64,000 bases of DNA. It comes from Nostoc carneum NIES-2107 (lineage in GTDB: Bacteria; Cyanobacteriota; Cyanobacteriia; Cyanobacteriales; Nostocaceae). The first letter of the stretch is position 1, and each line of letters opens with the position of its first letter. The notes below the pieces were generated by a model. The model saw only the letters and a program-made list of their open reading frames with translations, made no database searches and was not told the DNA's origin. The DNA is taken from positions 4,983,007-5,047,006 of the forward strand of contig AP018180.1 in NCBI GenBank assembly GCA_002368155.1, read 5' to 3'. Both the position numbers and the translations under genes were made by a program. Shown here piece by piece: positions 35,802-45,057 of the stretch.

Positions 35802-36059
35802 AACTAGAACATTATTGTCAATACTGCATAGGATAGAGTTTTTCAAGATAAAAAGGTGAAAGGGAAAAGGGAAAAGGTGAAAACCTTTAACCATTACCCT
35901 TTTCCTATTTCCCTCACAATTATTGAAATTGTTGTCACTTTTAAATCACATTTGCTTGTCAAACTGAAATCAACGCAGAGTTCAAAAGTAATTATCAATG
36001 AAGAAACTTAACTCTTCGGCTTGATTGCAGCAATGGCGCTCTTTGAATCGTACTGCTAA

Positions 36060-37478
36060 GTGTTGCATAAGCTCAAATTACTATTCGTGGGAACTGATGT
36101 GAACAGACAACAAAACTACAGCAATTTACAAGAACGTACCGCTATAGCCGCAGTTGCAGCACCAAAGCAATCATTGGCTTTATTAGATGCTGTGGCTCTA
36201 ATTGTAGGAATTGTTATTGGTGCAGGAATTTTTCAAACTCCGGCATTTGTCGCCGCGAATGCAGGTAGCGATATCAATGTTTTACTGCTGTGGTTACTTG
36301 GTGGTGCGGTTTCTTTGGTTGGGGCATTGTGCTACGCAGAACTAGCAACTACTTACCCTGATGTTGGGGGAACTTACTATTATTTGAAACGTGCTTTTGG
36401 ACGTTCTGTTGCTTTTCTGTTTGCTTGGGCAAGAATGACAGTAATTCAAACTGGTTCAATTGTCTTGTTGGCATTTGTTTTTGGAGATTATTTCTCTGGT
36501 TTATGGCTGTTAGGGCCTTATTCTTCTTCCATTTATGCCGCGATCGCAATTATCCTGCTGACAGGTTTGAACATCCTGGGTTTATACCCTGGTAAATGGA
36601 CGCAAAACTGGCTGACTGCGGCGAAAATACTTGGTTTACTCCTGGTTGTGATGATTGGAGTTGCTGCTAATAACCCTACAACTCTGCCAACTCCCACCAC
36701 TTCCGCAACTTCAACAAACTGGGGATTGGCAATGGTATTTGTCTTGCTGTCCTTTGGTGGCTGGAATGAAGCAGCTTATATCTCCGCCGAAATTAAAGAT
36801 AGAAGGCGCAATATGGTGCGATCGCTAGTTTGGAGTATCGGCATCATCACTGCTATTTATCTACTCATTAATTTGGCATATTTACGAGGCCTAGGATTAA
36901 CAGGAATGGCTAAGTCTGAAGCTGTCGCCTCCTCTTTAATGGATCGGACTGTGGGGACATCTGGCGCTTTATTTCTGAGTATTTTAGTAGCAATTTGCAC
37001 TCTAGGGGCAATTAACGCCACCATTTTGACAGGCGCACGCAGTAATTACGCCCTAGGGCAGGATTTCTCGATGTTTTCCTTTATGGGAGGTTGGCAACAA
37101 CAAAAGGAAACACCCACTCAAGCCTTATTAATGCAAGGTGCGATCGCTCTTTCATTGGTGTTTTTAGGCACCATCACCCGTAATGGTTTTGAAACAATGG
37201 TGGAATACACCGCACCAGTATTTTGGTTTTTTTTCCTACTGTCTGCGATTTCATTATTTGTTTTACGCCAACGAGATGCTCAAATCAATCGACCTTTCCA
37301 AGTGCCATTTTATCCTTGGATTCCCTTGCTGTTTTGCATTATTTGTGGTTACTTACTTTACTCCAGCTTGGCTTATACAGGCATAGGGGCAATAGTCGGG
37401 GTTTTAGTTGTCGGTGCTGGTATTCCCTTGTTGCTGTGGAATAACTATCGACAACGTTCGTTAAGAAATCTGCGATGA
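36060..37478 (+). CDS. APC-family amino acid permease
   Basis: 472-residue integral membrane transporter with about 12 helices. The family hallmark VGIVIGAGIFQTPAFVAANAG (quoted in part; helix 1 unwound Gly-rich motif) is at about 51-70, with LLLWLLGGAVSLVGALCYAELATTYP (in part) after it. A FGGWNEAAYISAEIKD stretch marks helix 6 and the following loop. Substrate unknown. The frame begins with GTG 36060 and lacks a good ribosome site, so the exact start is uncertain by a few tens of residues. Confidence 0.87.
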   Translation: MLHKLKLLFVGTDVNRQQNYSNLQERTAIAAVAAPKQSLALLDAVALIVGIVIGAGIFQTPAFVAANAGSDINVLLLWLLGGAVSLVGALCYAELATTYPDVGGTYYYLKRAFGRSVAFLFAWARMTVIQTGSIVLLAFVFGDYFSGLWLLGPYSSSIYAAIAIILLTGLNILGLYPGKWTQNWLTAAKILGLLLVVMIGVAANNPTTLPTPTTSATSTNWGLAMVFVLLSFGGWNEAAYISAEIKDRRRNMVRSLVWSIGIITAIYLLINLAYLRGLGLTGMAKSEAVASSLMDRTVGTSGALFLSILVAICTLGAINATILTGARSNYALGQDFSMFSFMGGWQQQKETPTQALLMQGAIALSLVFLGTITRNGFETMVEYTAPVFWFFFLLSAISLFVLRQRDAQINRPFQVPFYPWIPLLFCIICGYLLYSSLAYTGIGAIVGVLVVGAGIPLLLWNNYRQRSLRNLR

Positions 37479-37662
37479 ATAAGCAGGGAAAATTACAAAA
37501 TTCATCTGCATACATTGGTGAATTTTTTTGTTGGGATTTCCCTTAAAACGCAAATTTACTGCTCAATCAATCTGCCATGTTTTGGCTCTAACCCTGAATA
37601 AAATTTTCATTTTCTATCTATTCTTTGGCTGGAAAAACTCACAATTGACAAAGGAGAAAATT

Positions 37663-38280
37663 ATGAAATTACAACGAATTGTACTTTTGCTAATTACAAG
37701 CGTTAGTGTTGCTAGTTTAGGTGTGGCTGGATGCACCACCGTTAGGGATTTTGAAACAGAAGCCCAAACATCTACTCCTACTACTACCCCAGTACAACAA
37801 GTCGAAACTGATGTTCCTTATGTCCCAACTCCACAGCCTGTAGTAGATGCAATGTTAAGACTAGCAAAAGTGAATAGTAATGATGTCATTTACGACTTAG
37901 GTAGCGGCGATGGTAGAATCCCCATCACAGCAGCACAGAAATATGGGGCGCGTGGTGTTGGGATAGATATCGATCCGCAACGCGTCCAAGAAGCGAAACA
38001 AAATCTCCAAAGTTCTCAAGTAGGCGATCGCGTTGAGTTCCGCCAACAAGATTTATTTCAAACAGATTTAAGCCCAGCTTCGGTAGTTACCCTTTATTTA
38101 CTACCAGATATCAATTTAAAACTCAGACCCAAGTTATTACAAGAACTTAAACCAGGGACTCGCATTGTTTCCCACGCTTTTGATATGGGCGATTGGAAAC
38201 CCCAACAAGTGCAACAAGTAGATGGTAAAACGATTTACCTGTGGGTAGTTCCTGACAATGTCCCTGCTAACCTGCGCTAA
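37663..38280 (+). CDS. SAM-methyltransferase-fold protein with lipoprotein signal
   Basis: 205 residues from ATG 37663, chosen because AAGGAG lies directly upstream and the start gives a signal sequence (LQRIVLLLITSVSVASLGVAGC, lipobox VAGC). After a Thr/Pro linker comes a class I methyltransferase fold: YVPTPQPVVDAMLRLAKV, motif I VIYDLGSGDGRIPITAAQKYG (quoted in part), acidic loop GIDIDPQRV, and motif IV region VVTLYLLP. SAM is not expected outside the cytoplasm, so either the lipoprotein signal is not used or the fold binds something else. Similar leader-bearing versions occur in cyanobacteria as far as I recall. Confidence 0.82.
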   Translation: MKLQRIVLLLITSVSVASLGVAGCTTVRDFETEAQTSTPTTTPVQQVETDVPYVPTPQPVVDAMLRLAKVNSNDVIYDLGSGDGRIPITAAQKYGARGVGIDIDPQRVQEAKQNLQSSQVGDRVEFRQQDLFQTDLSPASVVTLYLLPDINLKLRPKLLQELKPGTRIVSHAFDMGDWKPQQVQQVDGKTIYLWVVPDNVPANLR

Positions 38281-38295
38281 GTAGTCAAAATTATT

Positions 38296-38398
38296 TATAC
38301 CAATTCAAATAATGTTTGCGACACATCAATATATTCTAGAGGGCAAGGCATTGCCTTGCCTCTACTATCTGTCGCATTCTTTTTTCAAATTGGTATTA
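38296..38398. mobile_element. MITE family B, copy 2 (inverted relative to copy 1)
   Basis: About 103 bp between TATACCAATT-type and AATTGGTATTA ends. Its reverse complement aligns along its length with 28959-29070 (shared GAATGCGACAGA, CCTCTAGAATA and TTGATGTGT blocks) with different arm bases in the central hairpin (GGCAAGGCA-TTGCCTTGCC here) but conserved pairing. Confidence 0.85.
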
Positions 38399-38505
38399 GT
38401 TTGTCCGCAGTTTTTGTAGGGTGGATACGAAATTTAAGTAGTGTCCATCCTATGATGACGGCGTTTTTTTAGTTAATAGGAATCTCTGTGAAAGGAAGAA
38501 TTACT

Positions 38506-39315
38506 ATGAAAGGATTAAAAGGTAAAAATGTTTTAATTACCGGAGCGAGTTCGGGTATTGGTCAGGCGATCGCGATTCGCCTAGCTCAAGAAGGATGTAA
38601 CATTGCCATTAATTACCGCAAAAGCTTGGAAGAAGCGGAAGATACTGAAGAAATGGCGATGCAAAAAGCTTGTGGAGATATTAACAATTGCAGTGTTCAA
38701 TCATTACCAATTCAAGGCGATGTTTCTCAAGAAGCAGACATTATTTATATGGTAGATACTGTTATCGAAAAATTTGGTAGTTTGGATATTCTGATAAATA
38801 ATGCGGGAATTCAAAAAGAATGCCCTTCCCATGAGTTAAAAACAGCAGATTTTGACCAAGTATTAGCAGTAAACTTGCGAGGTGCTTATCTCTGCGCTCG
38901 TGAGGCGATTAAATATTATCTTTCACAAAACCGTCCTGGGGTAATCATCAATATTTCTAGCGTTCATGAAATTATTCCCAGACCAACGTATGTTAGTTAT
39001 TCTATTAGCAAAGGTGGGATGGAAAATCTCACTAAAACTTTAGCTTTAGAATATGCGAACCGAGGTATTCGAGTTAATGCTATTGCACCAGGAGCGACAA
39101 TTACACCTATTAATGAAGCTTGGACTGATGACCCAGAAAAGAAAGCAGTTGTAGAAAGTCATATTCCGATGAATCGTGCGGGAACTGCTGAAGAAATGGC
39201 GGCTGCGGTAGCTTTTTTAGCTTCTGATGAAGCAGCATACATTACAGGTCAAACGCTGTTTATTGATGGGGGATTAACTTTGTATGCCGATTTTCGGGAA
39301 GCTTGGTCTGCTTAG
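38506..39315 (+). CDS. Glucose 1-dehydrogenase-like SDR oxidoreductase
   Basis: 269 residues from ATG 38506 (GGAAG ribosome site; an upstream GTG at 38488 is possible). Classical short-chain dehydrogenase: cofactor motif LITGASSGIGQAI (about 9-21), NNAG motif ILINNAGIQ, catalytic Ser in NISSVHEI, and Tyr/Lys in YVSYSISKGG. The Asn-Tyr-Arg-Lys after beta-2 suits NADP. The EAWTDDPEKKA and ADFREAWSA regions match the GDH-type SDRs annotated as glucose 1-dehydrogenase. Substrate is unproven. Confidence 0.87.
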   Translation: MKGLKGKNVLITGASSGIGQAIAIRLAQEGCNIAINYRKSLEEAEDTEEMAMQKACGDINNCSVQSLPIQGDVSQEADIIYMVDTVIEKFGSLDILINNAGIQKECPSHELKTADFDQVLAVNLRGAYLCAREAIKYYLSQNRPGVIINISSVHEIIPRPTYVSYSISKGGMENLTKTLALEYANRGIRVNAIAPGATITPINEAWTDDPEKKAVVESHIPMNRAGTAEEMAAAVAFLASDEAAYITGQTLFIDGGLTLYADFREAWSA

Positions 39316-39417
39316 GAACGCTCAACGCTGATATGGGCAAGCATTTGGTGATCAAGGCTGATAAAAAGGGGGCAAGATTTTAAGCAGCAATGGGAAAACA
39401 TCAATAAGTATTAGTTA

Positions 39418-39449
39418 ATGGTGCGTTGTTACAAAGCACAACGCACCAT
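39418..39449. repeat. Palindromic repeat ATGGTGCGTTGT ... ACAACGCACCAT
   Basis: Perfect 12-bp arms with an 8-nt loop between the converging SDR and hoxH genes. Belongs to the GGTGCGTT family of dispersed hairpins also seen at 44849-44926 and 48231-48262. No U-tract, so termination is uncertain. Confidence 0.8.
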
Positions 39450-39488
39450 AAAATTCGCATTAATTACGAATTACGAATTCTACAAGGA

Positions 39489-40937
39489 TTAATCCCGCCA
39501 AACTTCTTTGACAACTGTACCATCTACGCCTACTAATTCAATATGCAATGGCATTTGTCCCACTGCATGAGTTGAACAGCTTAAACAAGGGTCAAAAGCA
39601 CGAATACCTGCTTCCACACGGTTTAACATTCCTTCGGGAATTTCTGGGCCATGAATAAAATGTTTAGCAATTTGGGCGACGGTGCGATTCATTGCTAAAT
39701 TATTTTGACCCGTGGCAATAATTAAGTTGGCTTTTTGAATTAAGCCATCTTCATCTATTTGATAAAAATGGAATAATGTGCCACGTGGTGCTTCACTAAC
39801 ACCGACGGTTTCTAATTGGTTAATTCCTGCATCAGCACGGAGTCTAGTTGATAAAATATCTGGGTCATCGAGTAAAATTTCAATGCGCTCAATTGATGCC
39901 AAAATTTCAATCAATCGAGCGTAATGATAGAAGAATGATGAGGTAACTGTGCCTTTACCTTTATCTCGAAATTCTTTTAACTCTGCATCAGCTAAAGGCG
40001 TACCGATATGGCTACAAACATTTAACCTTGCTAACGGCCCGACTCGATACATACCACTTTCGGACTGATTACCATTGCCGTTAGGAAAACCTAAAGGGCG
40101 ATAGTAAGGAGATTTTAAATAAGAATCAGGCTGGACGATTTCGCCAATAAATTCGTAATAGCGGCTTGGGTCGAGTTTATCAGCAATAATATTGCCGTCA
40201 CTGTCTACAAACCGCAGATTGCCGTCGTAATTTTCCCATAAACCTTCAGGTGTCACTAATCCCATAAATAAACTAGGGAAATTACCAAAGGTTTGGGCTT
40301 CTTTTTCATAGGGTTCAAGTAACTTCTTGAACATTCCCAATGCATTGAGTACTGTTTCTCGCGCTTCGGGAATACGGCCTTGAATATGGGCGCGTCCTTC
40401 TGCGGATAAGGGTTCGCGCACACCACCGGGAATCGCCCAGGATGGGTGAATCTTCCGCCCACCTAAGATTTCAATAATTTCTTGTCCAAATTGACGCAAG
40501 CGGATACCGCCACGGGCAATTTCTGGTTCAGCAGCAATTAAACCAAAGACGTTGCGTTTTTGGGGATCGCTATCCATGCCTAAGAGTAAATCCGGGCCGC
40601 TGAGGTGGAAGAAACTCAAAGCATGAGATTGGACAATTTGCCCCAAATTCATTAAGCGACGCAGTTTTTCTGCGGTTTTCGGAATAGTCACAGAGAGGAG
40701 GCGATCGCCTGCTTTCGCTGAAGCCAATAAGTGACTTACCGGACAAATACCACAAATGCGCGCCGTAATTCCTGGCATTTCCCAGAAAGGACGACCTTCA
40801 CAAAATTTTTCAAATCCGCGAAACTCGGTTACATGAAACCGCGCATCACTAACTTGTCCCGTATCATCCAAATAAATCGATATTTTGGCGTGTCCTTCAA
40901 TACGGGTGACTGGATCGATGATGATTTTTTGAGACAT
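39489..40937 (-). CDS. hoxH: Bidirectional NiFe hydrogenase large subunit HoxH
   Basis: Carries the NiFe active site of the NAD(P)-linked bidirectional hydrogenase. The 482-residue product has the N-terminal nickel ligands [10 protein letters not shown] (L1 motif, about 61-70) and the C-terminal [15 protein letters not shown] (L2), followed by a 24-residue tail that the HoxW protease would remove after the His. All four Cys ligands are present. Last of hoxU-hoxY-hoxH on the minus strand. hoxE and hoxF are not adjacent, as known for several Nostocales. Confidence 0.96.
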   Translation of the reverse strand: MSQKIIIDPVTRIEGHAKISIYLDDTGQVSDARFHVTEFRGFEKFCEGRPFWEMPGITARICGICPVSHLLASAKAGDRLLSVTIPKTAEKLRRLMNLGQIVQSHALSFFHLSGPDLLLGMDSDPQKRNVFGLIAAEPEIARGGIRLRQFGQEIIEILGGRKIHPSWAIPGGVREPLSAEGRAHIQGRIPEARETVLNALGMFKKLLEPYEKEAQTFGNFPSLFMGLVTPEGLWENYDGNLRFVDSDGNIIADKLDPSRYYEFIGEIVQPDSYLKSPYYRPLGFPNGNGNQSESGMYRVGPLARLNVCSHIGTPLADAELKEFRDKGKGTVTSSFFYHYARLIEILASIERIEILLDDPDILSTRLRADAGINQLETVGVSEAPRGTLFHFYQIDEDGLIQKANLIIATGQNNLAMNRTVAQIAKHFIHGPEIPEGMLNRVEAGIRAFDPCLSCSTHAVGQMPLHIELVGVDGTVVKEVWRD

Positions 40938-41088
40938 AGATGTTGTTGGGAGTGGGGAGTGGGGATTGGGGAGTGGGGATTGGGGATTGGGGATTGGGGA
41001 CTAGGGATTGGGAATAAGGGAAAGTAACAAACACCAAACACCCAATTACCCATTACCAATTACCAATTACCCATTACCAAATGCAAAA
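40938..41088. repeat. STRR arrays in the hoxY-hoxH spacer
   Basis: GGGGATT/GGGGAGT/GGGGACT heptamers (about 40949-41008) then CCCATTA/CCAATTA heptamers (41041-41078). The reverse complements would be in the hoxUYH mRNA between hoxY and hoxH. Confidence 0.85.
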
Positions 41089-41631
41089 TTAACCAAACTT
41101 CAATAAGTCGCGTCCTTCTAAATGTGGTTTTTCGCCCTTCAATAAAGGTTCTAGTACGGCGCGAATTCTATCGGCGGAAGGGGGACAACCAGGTAAGTAA
41201 ATATCTACTGGGACGAGGGTATGTACTGGCTGTACTTTATCTAATAATGGCGGGACAATGCCTGGTGCATCTGGTATCGGGCCGTGAAGATCCGCTGCTT
41301 CCACATAACAACTCTGCAGGACGGATTCGGTGCTTAAAGGATTGCGTAAAGCGGTAACATTACCAGTAACAGCACAGTCACCAAAGGAAATGAGAATTTG
41401 CGATCGCTCTCTGACTATGTGCAGAATTTCTAAATGTTCTTCATTGGCGATCGCGCCTTCTACTAAGACTACATCCACCCATTCGGGGTATTGTTTGATA
41501 TCAACGAAGGGGCTATAAACTACATCTACTTGTTCTGCTAGGTCAATTAACCATTCATCTAAATCGAGAAATGACATATGACAGCCAGAACAACCACCTA
41601 GCCAAACCGTTGCAAATTTCACACGAACCAT
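41089..41631 (-). CDS. hoxY: Bidirectional NiFe hydrogenase small subunit HoxY
   Basis: 180-residue small subunit bearing one 4Fe-4S cluster close to the active site. The cluster motif [10 protein letters not shown] is at about 12-21, with further Cys in GDCAVTGN (about 95) and [11 protein letters not shown] (about 147). It overlaps hoxU by 13 bp and precedes hoxH. Length is normal for HoxY, shorter than uptake-hydrogenase small subunits because it lacks the Tat leader and distal clusters. Confidence 0.95.
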   Translation of the reverse strand: MVRVKFATVWLGGCSGCHMSFLDLDEWLIDLAEQVDVVYSPFVDIKQYPEWVDVVLVEGAIANEEHLEILHIVRERSQILISFGDCAVTGNVTALRNPLSTESVLQSCYVEAADLHGPIPDAPGIVPPLLDKVQPVHTLVPVDIYLPGCPPSADRIRAVLEPLLKGEKPHLEGRDLLKFG

Positions 41632-42335
41632 TGTTTTTTCTCCCGTGCTGTGACAAGGAACTCTAGTTTTGCGCGATCGTGTTGCATTTCACCGACGCTG
41701 GAACCTTGGTAAAAAATTGCACCTGTGGGGCAAGCATTCACACATTTACCGCAGGAAGTACAAGTGCTTGAGGTTCCCCAAGGTTGATTTAAATCAGTAA
41801 TTACATGGGAATTAGAACCTCTACCTGCCAAGTCCCAAGTATGCGCGCCTTCGACTTCATCACAAACACGGACGCAGCGTGTACAAAGAACACAACGGTT
41901 ATGGTCAACACCAAAGCGATCGTGAGAAACATCAACTTTGCGATCGGGGAAATGGTAATTGAGACGTACATGATCCATACCTGTCTCAATCGCCAAGTCT
42001 TGCAATTCACAATTGCCATTGGCTACGCACACAGAACAAACGTGATTGCCTTCCGCAAACAGCATTTCAATAATTGTGCGGCGGTATTTTTGCAACCGTT
42101 CCGAATCGGTTTTCACCTCCATACCTTCTCCCACCTTGGTAACGCAAGCTGGTAAAAGGCGATTGCTCCCGGCAATTTCTACCAAGCACAGCCGACAAGC
42201 ACCTATATCTGAGACTCCTTCCAAGTGACACAGAGTGGGAATATGAATTCCCGCCTCTCGCGCCGCGTTGAGGATAGTTTCCTCCTCACGGGCGCTAATT
42301 AATTGGTTATTGATTGTTAAAGTTTTTACTGACAT
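41619..42335 (-). CDS. hoxU: Bidirectional hydrogenase diaphorase subunit HoxU
   Basis: 238-residue iron-sulfur subunit linking the diaphorase HoxEF to the hydrogenase HoxYH; homologous to the N-terminus of complex I NuoG. It shows a 2Fe-2S ferredoxin domain ([19 protein letters not shown], about 37-55, plus CVTKVG), the G-subunit Cys/His region ([16 protein letters not shown]) and two 4Fe-4S motifs ([27 protein letters not shown]). First gene of hoxUYH here. Promoter not recognised. Confidence 0.95.
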   Translation of the reverse strand: MSVKTLTINNQLISAREEETILNAAREAGIHIPTLCHLEGVSDIGACRLCLVEIAGSNRLLPACVTKVGEGMEVKTDSERLQKYRRTIIEMLFAEGNHVCSVCVANGNCELQDLAIETGMDHVRLNYHFPDRKVDVSHDRFGVDHNRCVLCTRCVRVCDEVEGAHTWDLAGRGSNSHVITDLNQPWGTSSTCTSCGKCVNACPTGAIFYQGSSVGEMQHDRAKLEFLVTAREKKQWFV

Positions 42336-42897
42336 TGCTTCTAGTCTCTATCAGAATTAGCCTTTAGCCTTAAGCATCTTAAATACCCTGCGCCTTGAGT
42401 TATAGGCAAAGAGTTTGAGGAACTTGTGAAGATAACAAATGATGAAGTTGTATCATTTACAGCGAAAACTCAAGTAATTGGTTGACTGTTCACGCTTGAA
42501 TGTTGACTGTCTAGAAAGAAAAATATGCAGCGTTAGAGTCAAGGCAGCTTCATGCTAACAGGACTTACGCAACTGGTACACCCATTTTCTGGTTTAAGAG
42601 TCAAGAGTCAAGGGTCAAGGGTCAAAAATTCAGTTTTTTTGGACTTTTGACGGTTGACCTTGGACAGCCTAAACGAAAAATAATGTGACACTTGCGTAAG
42701 TCCTAGCTAATTCAAAAAATAAATTCAGGACAACAATGTTCAATTTACTTAGTTAAGTATTTTTAACTGTAAATTTTGTTGAGTAAAAAGCTTATAGGAC
42801 AAGGTTTATAGCTTCTGACTTTGTTCCTTTCCCCTTTCCCCCTTTTTGCCTTCCCCCATATTCCTACTGATATCTTTACCAAACTTTGCAGATTCTC
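42336..42897. other. Divergent spacer between hoxU and hcp with a MITE
   Basis: Contains the family-A element at 42559-42705 and, to its right, CCCCTTTCCC-type low-complexity sequence (42825-42860). The hoxU promoter must lie in the left 200 bp, where no clear box is recognised. Confidence 0.6.
42559..42705. mobile_element. MITE family A, copy 2 (ends AGGACTTACGCAA / TTGCGTAAGTCCT)
   Basis: 147 bp; 13-bp perfect terminal inverted repeats at 42560-42572 and 42692-42704; 5-bp direct repeat GCTAA at 42554-42558 and 42706-42710. Same interior blocks as the copy at 9898-10036 (CAACTGGTACAC, TTTAAGAGTCAAG, CAGCCTAAACGAAAAA, TGTGACAC). Confidence 0.9.
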
Positions 42898-42939
42898 TTG
42901 ACTTAGATCAAGGTTTTACTTGCAAATTGTCAATACTCT
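42898..42939 (+). promoter_or_regulatory. FNR/DNR-type operator and -10 box upstream of hcp
   Basis: TTGAC-TTAG-ATCAA at 42898-42911 matches the FNR/DNR palindrome TTGA-N6-TCAA. A -10-like TACTCT sits at 42934-42939, which places the operator centre about 41.5 bp before a start near 42946, the class II activator position. Hcp genes are controlled by NO/oxygen-responsive FNR-family regulators in other bacteria. Confidence 0.65.
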
Positions 42940-42968
42940 AAAGGCATAAAGATTGGAGTGAAAGACTT

Positions 42969-44603
42969 ATGTTCTGTAATCAGTGTGAACAAACAACCCG
43001 TGGTGATGTATGTTATCAGTGGGGAGCCTGCGGTAAAAGTCCAGAGGTAGATGCATTACAAGATTTACTGGTGCATTGTCTGCGGGGATTGTCGCAAGTA
43101 GCGCTGCAAGCTAAATCTTTTGGTATTACTACTCGCGATCAAGATGAGTTCACCTGTGAGATGCTGTTTTCGACGCTGACGAATGTGAATTTCTCAGCTG
43201 ATGATTTTGTCGCGTTTGTGAATCGCGCGATCGCTTTACGTGAGAGTCTGAAGTTACAAATACAAGCATTAGGTAACGCTGCGGTAAATTCTGCGATCGC
43301 TAATTTCCAACCTGCTGGGGATCAACAACAGCTAATTAAACAAGGAAAAGACTTAGAATTTGAATTTATCGGTCAATCTGCTAAAAATGTAGATATTTTC
43401 TCGCTGAAGCTCACGATATTATATGGTCTGAAGGGCGTAGCTGCTTATGCTTTCCATGCTTTAGAACTTGGGGAGCATGACGAAGATTTATATGTATTTT
43501 TCCATGAAGTTCTAGCTAATCTCGATGCTCAAGACAAGAGTTTGCAAGAATGGCTAGACATCACATTGCAAGTAGGTAAGATGAACCTAAAAGCAATGGA
43601 ATTGCTGGATGCTGGTAATACCAATACCTTTGGGCATCCTACCCCCACTCCTGTGACTTTAGGTGTAACAGTTGGTAAAGCCATCCTTGTATCAGGGCAT
43701 GATTTACTCCACTTGCGAGCTATTCTAGAGCAAACAGCCGGAACCGGGATTAAAGTTTATACACATGGTGAATTGCTACCTGCACATGGCTATCCTAAAC
43801 TAAAACAGACTTATCCTCACTTATATGGGCATTATGGCACCGCATGGCAAAATCAAACCCATGAGTTTGAGCATTTCCCTGGTGCAATTGTGATGACAAC
43901 TAACTGCCTCATGCCTCCTCATGAAACTTACAAAGATAAAGTATTTACCTTGGGGCCTGTAGGTTATCCTGGTTTACAGCACGTCAGCATTCGCGACATT
44001 ACACCGATTATCCAAAAAGCTTTGGCATTACCTGGCTTTGAAGAAGAGAGCGATCGCGGTACAGTAACTACAGGTTTTGCGCGGAATGCCGTTTTAGGTG
44101 TAGCTGATACTGTGGTTAATGCGGTAAAAGCAGGTAATATTCGCCACTTCTTCTTAGTTGGTGGTTGTGATGGTGCTAAACCAGGACGCAATTACTACAC
44201 AGATTTAGTTGAAACGATTCCTAGTGATTGCATAGTCATGACTCTCGGCTGTGGAAAGTTCCGCTTCTTTGACAAGCAACTCGGTGATATTGGCGGTATT
44301 CCCAGATTGCTAGATTTGGGACAATGTAACGATGCTTACTCAGCTATTCAAATTGCTGTTGCTTTAGCGCAAGCATTCCAAGTTAATGTCAATCAACTAC
44401 CACTGTCATTGGTACTATCTTGGTACGAACAAAAAGCGATCGCAGTGCTGTTAACCCTACTTTATCTGGGTATTCAAAATATTCGCATCGGCCCCACGCT
44501 TCCAGCTTTCCTCACACCCAATGTTGCGAAGTTACTTTCCGAGACATACAATCTTAAACTCATTACTACCCCAGAACAAGATTTAGCTGCTTGTCTTGGC
44601 TAA
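42969..44603 (+). CDS. hcp: Hybrid cluster protein (Hcp, hydroxylamine/NO reductase)
   Basis: 544-residue prismane protein that reduces NO or hydroxylamine in nitrosative stress. The N-terminal cluster cysteines are MFCNQCEQTTRGDVCYQWGACG (Cys3, Cys6, Cys15, Cys21; quoted in part). Hybrid-cluster ligands are visible later: the His/Glu region HGELLPAHGYP, Cys in TNCLMPP, FLVGGCDGAKPGR, TLGCGKFRF and the IGGIPRLLDLGQCNDAYSA stretch. The early cluster spacing fits the class with a compact 4Fe-4S motif. Separated from hoxU by a MITE and preceded by an FNR-type operator. A terminator follows. Confidence 0.95.
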   Translation: MFCNQCEQTTRGDVCYQWGACGKSPEVDALQDLLVHCLRGLSQVALQAKSFGITTRDQDEFTCEMLFSTLTNVNFSADDFVAFVNRAIALRESLKLQIQALGNAAVNSAIANFQPAGDQQQLIKQGKDLEFEFIGQSAKNVDIFSLKLTILYGLKGVAAYAFHALELGEHDEDLYVFFHEVLANLDAQDKSLQEWLDITLQVGKMNLKAMELLDAGNTNTFGHPTPTPVTLGVTVGKAILVSGHDLLHLRAILEQTAGTGIKVYTHGELLPAHGYPKLKQTYPHLYGHYGTAWQNQTHEFEHFPGAIVMTTNCLMPPHETYKDKVFTLGPVGYPGLQHVSIRDITPIIQKALALPGFEEESDRGTVTTGFARNAVLGVADTVVNAVKAGNIRHFFLVGGCDGAKPGRNYYTDLVETIPSDCIVMTLGCGKFRFFDKQLGDIGGIPRLLDLGQCNDAYSAIQIAVALAQAFQVNVNQLPLSLVLSWYEQKAIAVLLTLLYLGIQNIRIGPTLPAFLTPNVAKLLSETYNLKLITTPEQDLAACLG

Positions 44604-44633
44604 AGATACTATCTGGAAAGTATACCTAAGAGA

Positions 44634-44669
44634 AAGAGAGAGGCGAAATAGATTCGTCTCTCTTGTTTT
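44634..44669 (+). terminator. Terminator of hcp
   Basis: AAGAGAGA-(GG)-CGAA, short loop, TTCGTCTCTCTT, then GTTTTA: a 12-bp stem with a 2-nt bulge, 30 bp after the hcp stop. Confidence 0.8.
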
Positions 44670-44742
44670 ATCAATAGCTATTAGAGGAATCAGGTTTTAT
44701 GCTGGCAATAAAATTGTCTTGTATCCAGTAAATCTTAAGTAG

Positions 44743-44926
44743 GATGTGTTACGGCTATGAAAGGATTTGGGACAAACAGACAATAACATTTAGCCGTAAC
44801 GCATCGCCTTATGTATATAGGATTCATATTTGATTATTGAACAAATACGTAGGGTGTGTTGTCGCGCAGCGCAACGCACCAAAGCTCAGAATACGGTGCG
44901 TTATCACGAAGTGTAACGCACCCTAC
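44743..44926. repeat. Cluster of dispersed palindromic repeats
   Basis: Two hairpins in tandem: GATGTGTTACGGCTA / TAGCCGTAACGCATC (44743-44757, 44791-44805) and a compound palindrome from GTAGGGTGTGTT (44849) to AACGCACCCTAC (ending 44926), each half of which is also palindromic. The first half recurs exactly at 48231-48262. Confidence 0.8.
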
Positions 44927-45057
44927 ATATACTTAGATTTTTTCAGAAATCAAATCTGAGTCCTATAGTGCGTTAGGTGCTAGAATAGTTAATTCGTAAA
45001 AAATCATTTTGGAAATCAGCACCTAACTACATAAGCAACTTCAAGACTCAAATTGAA

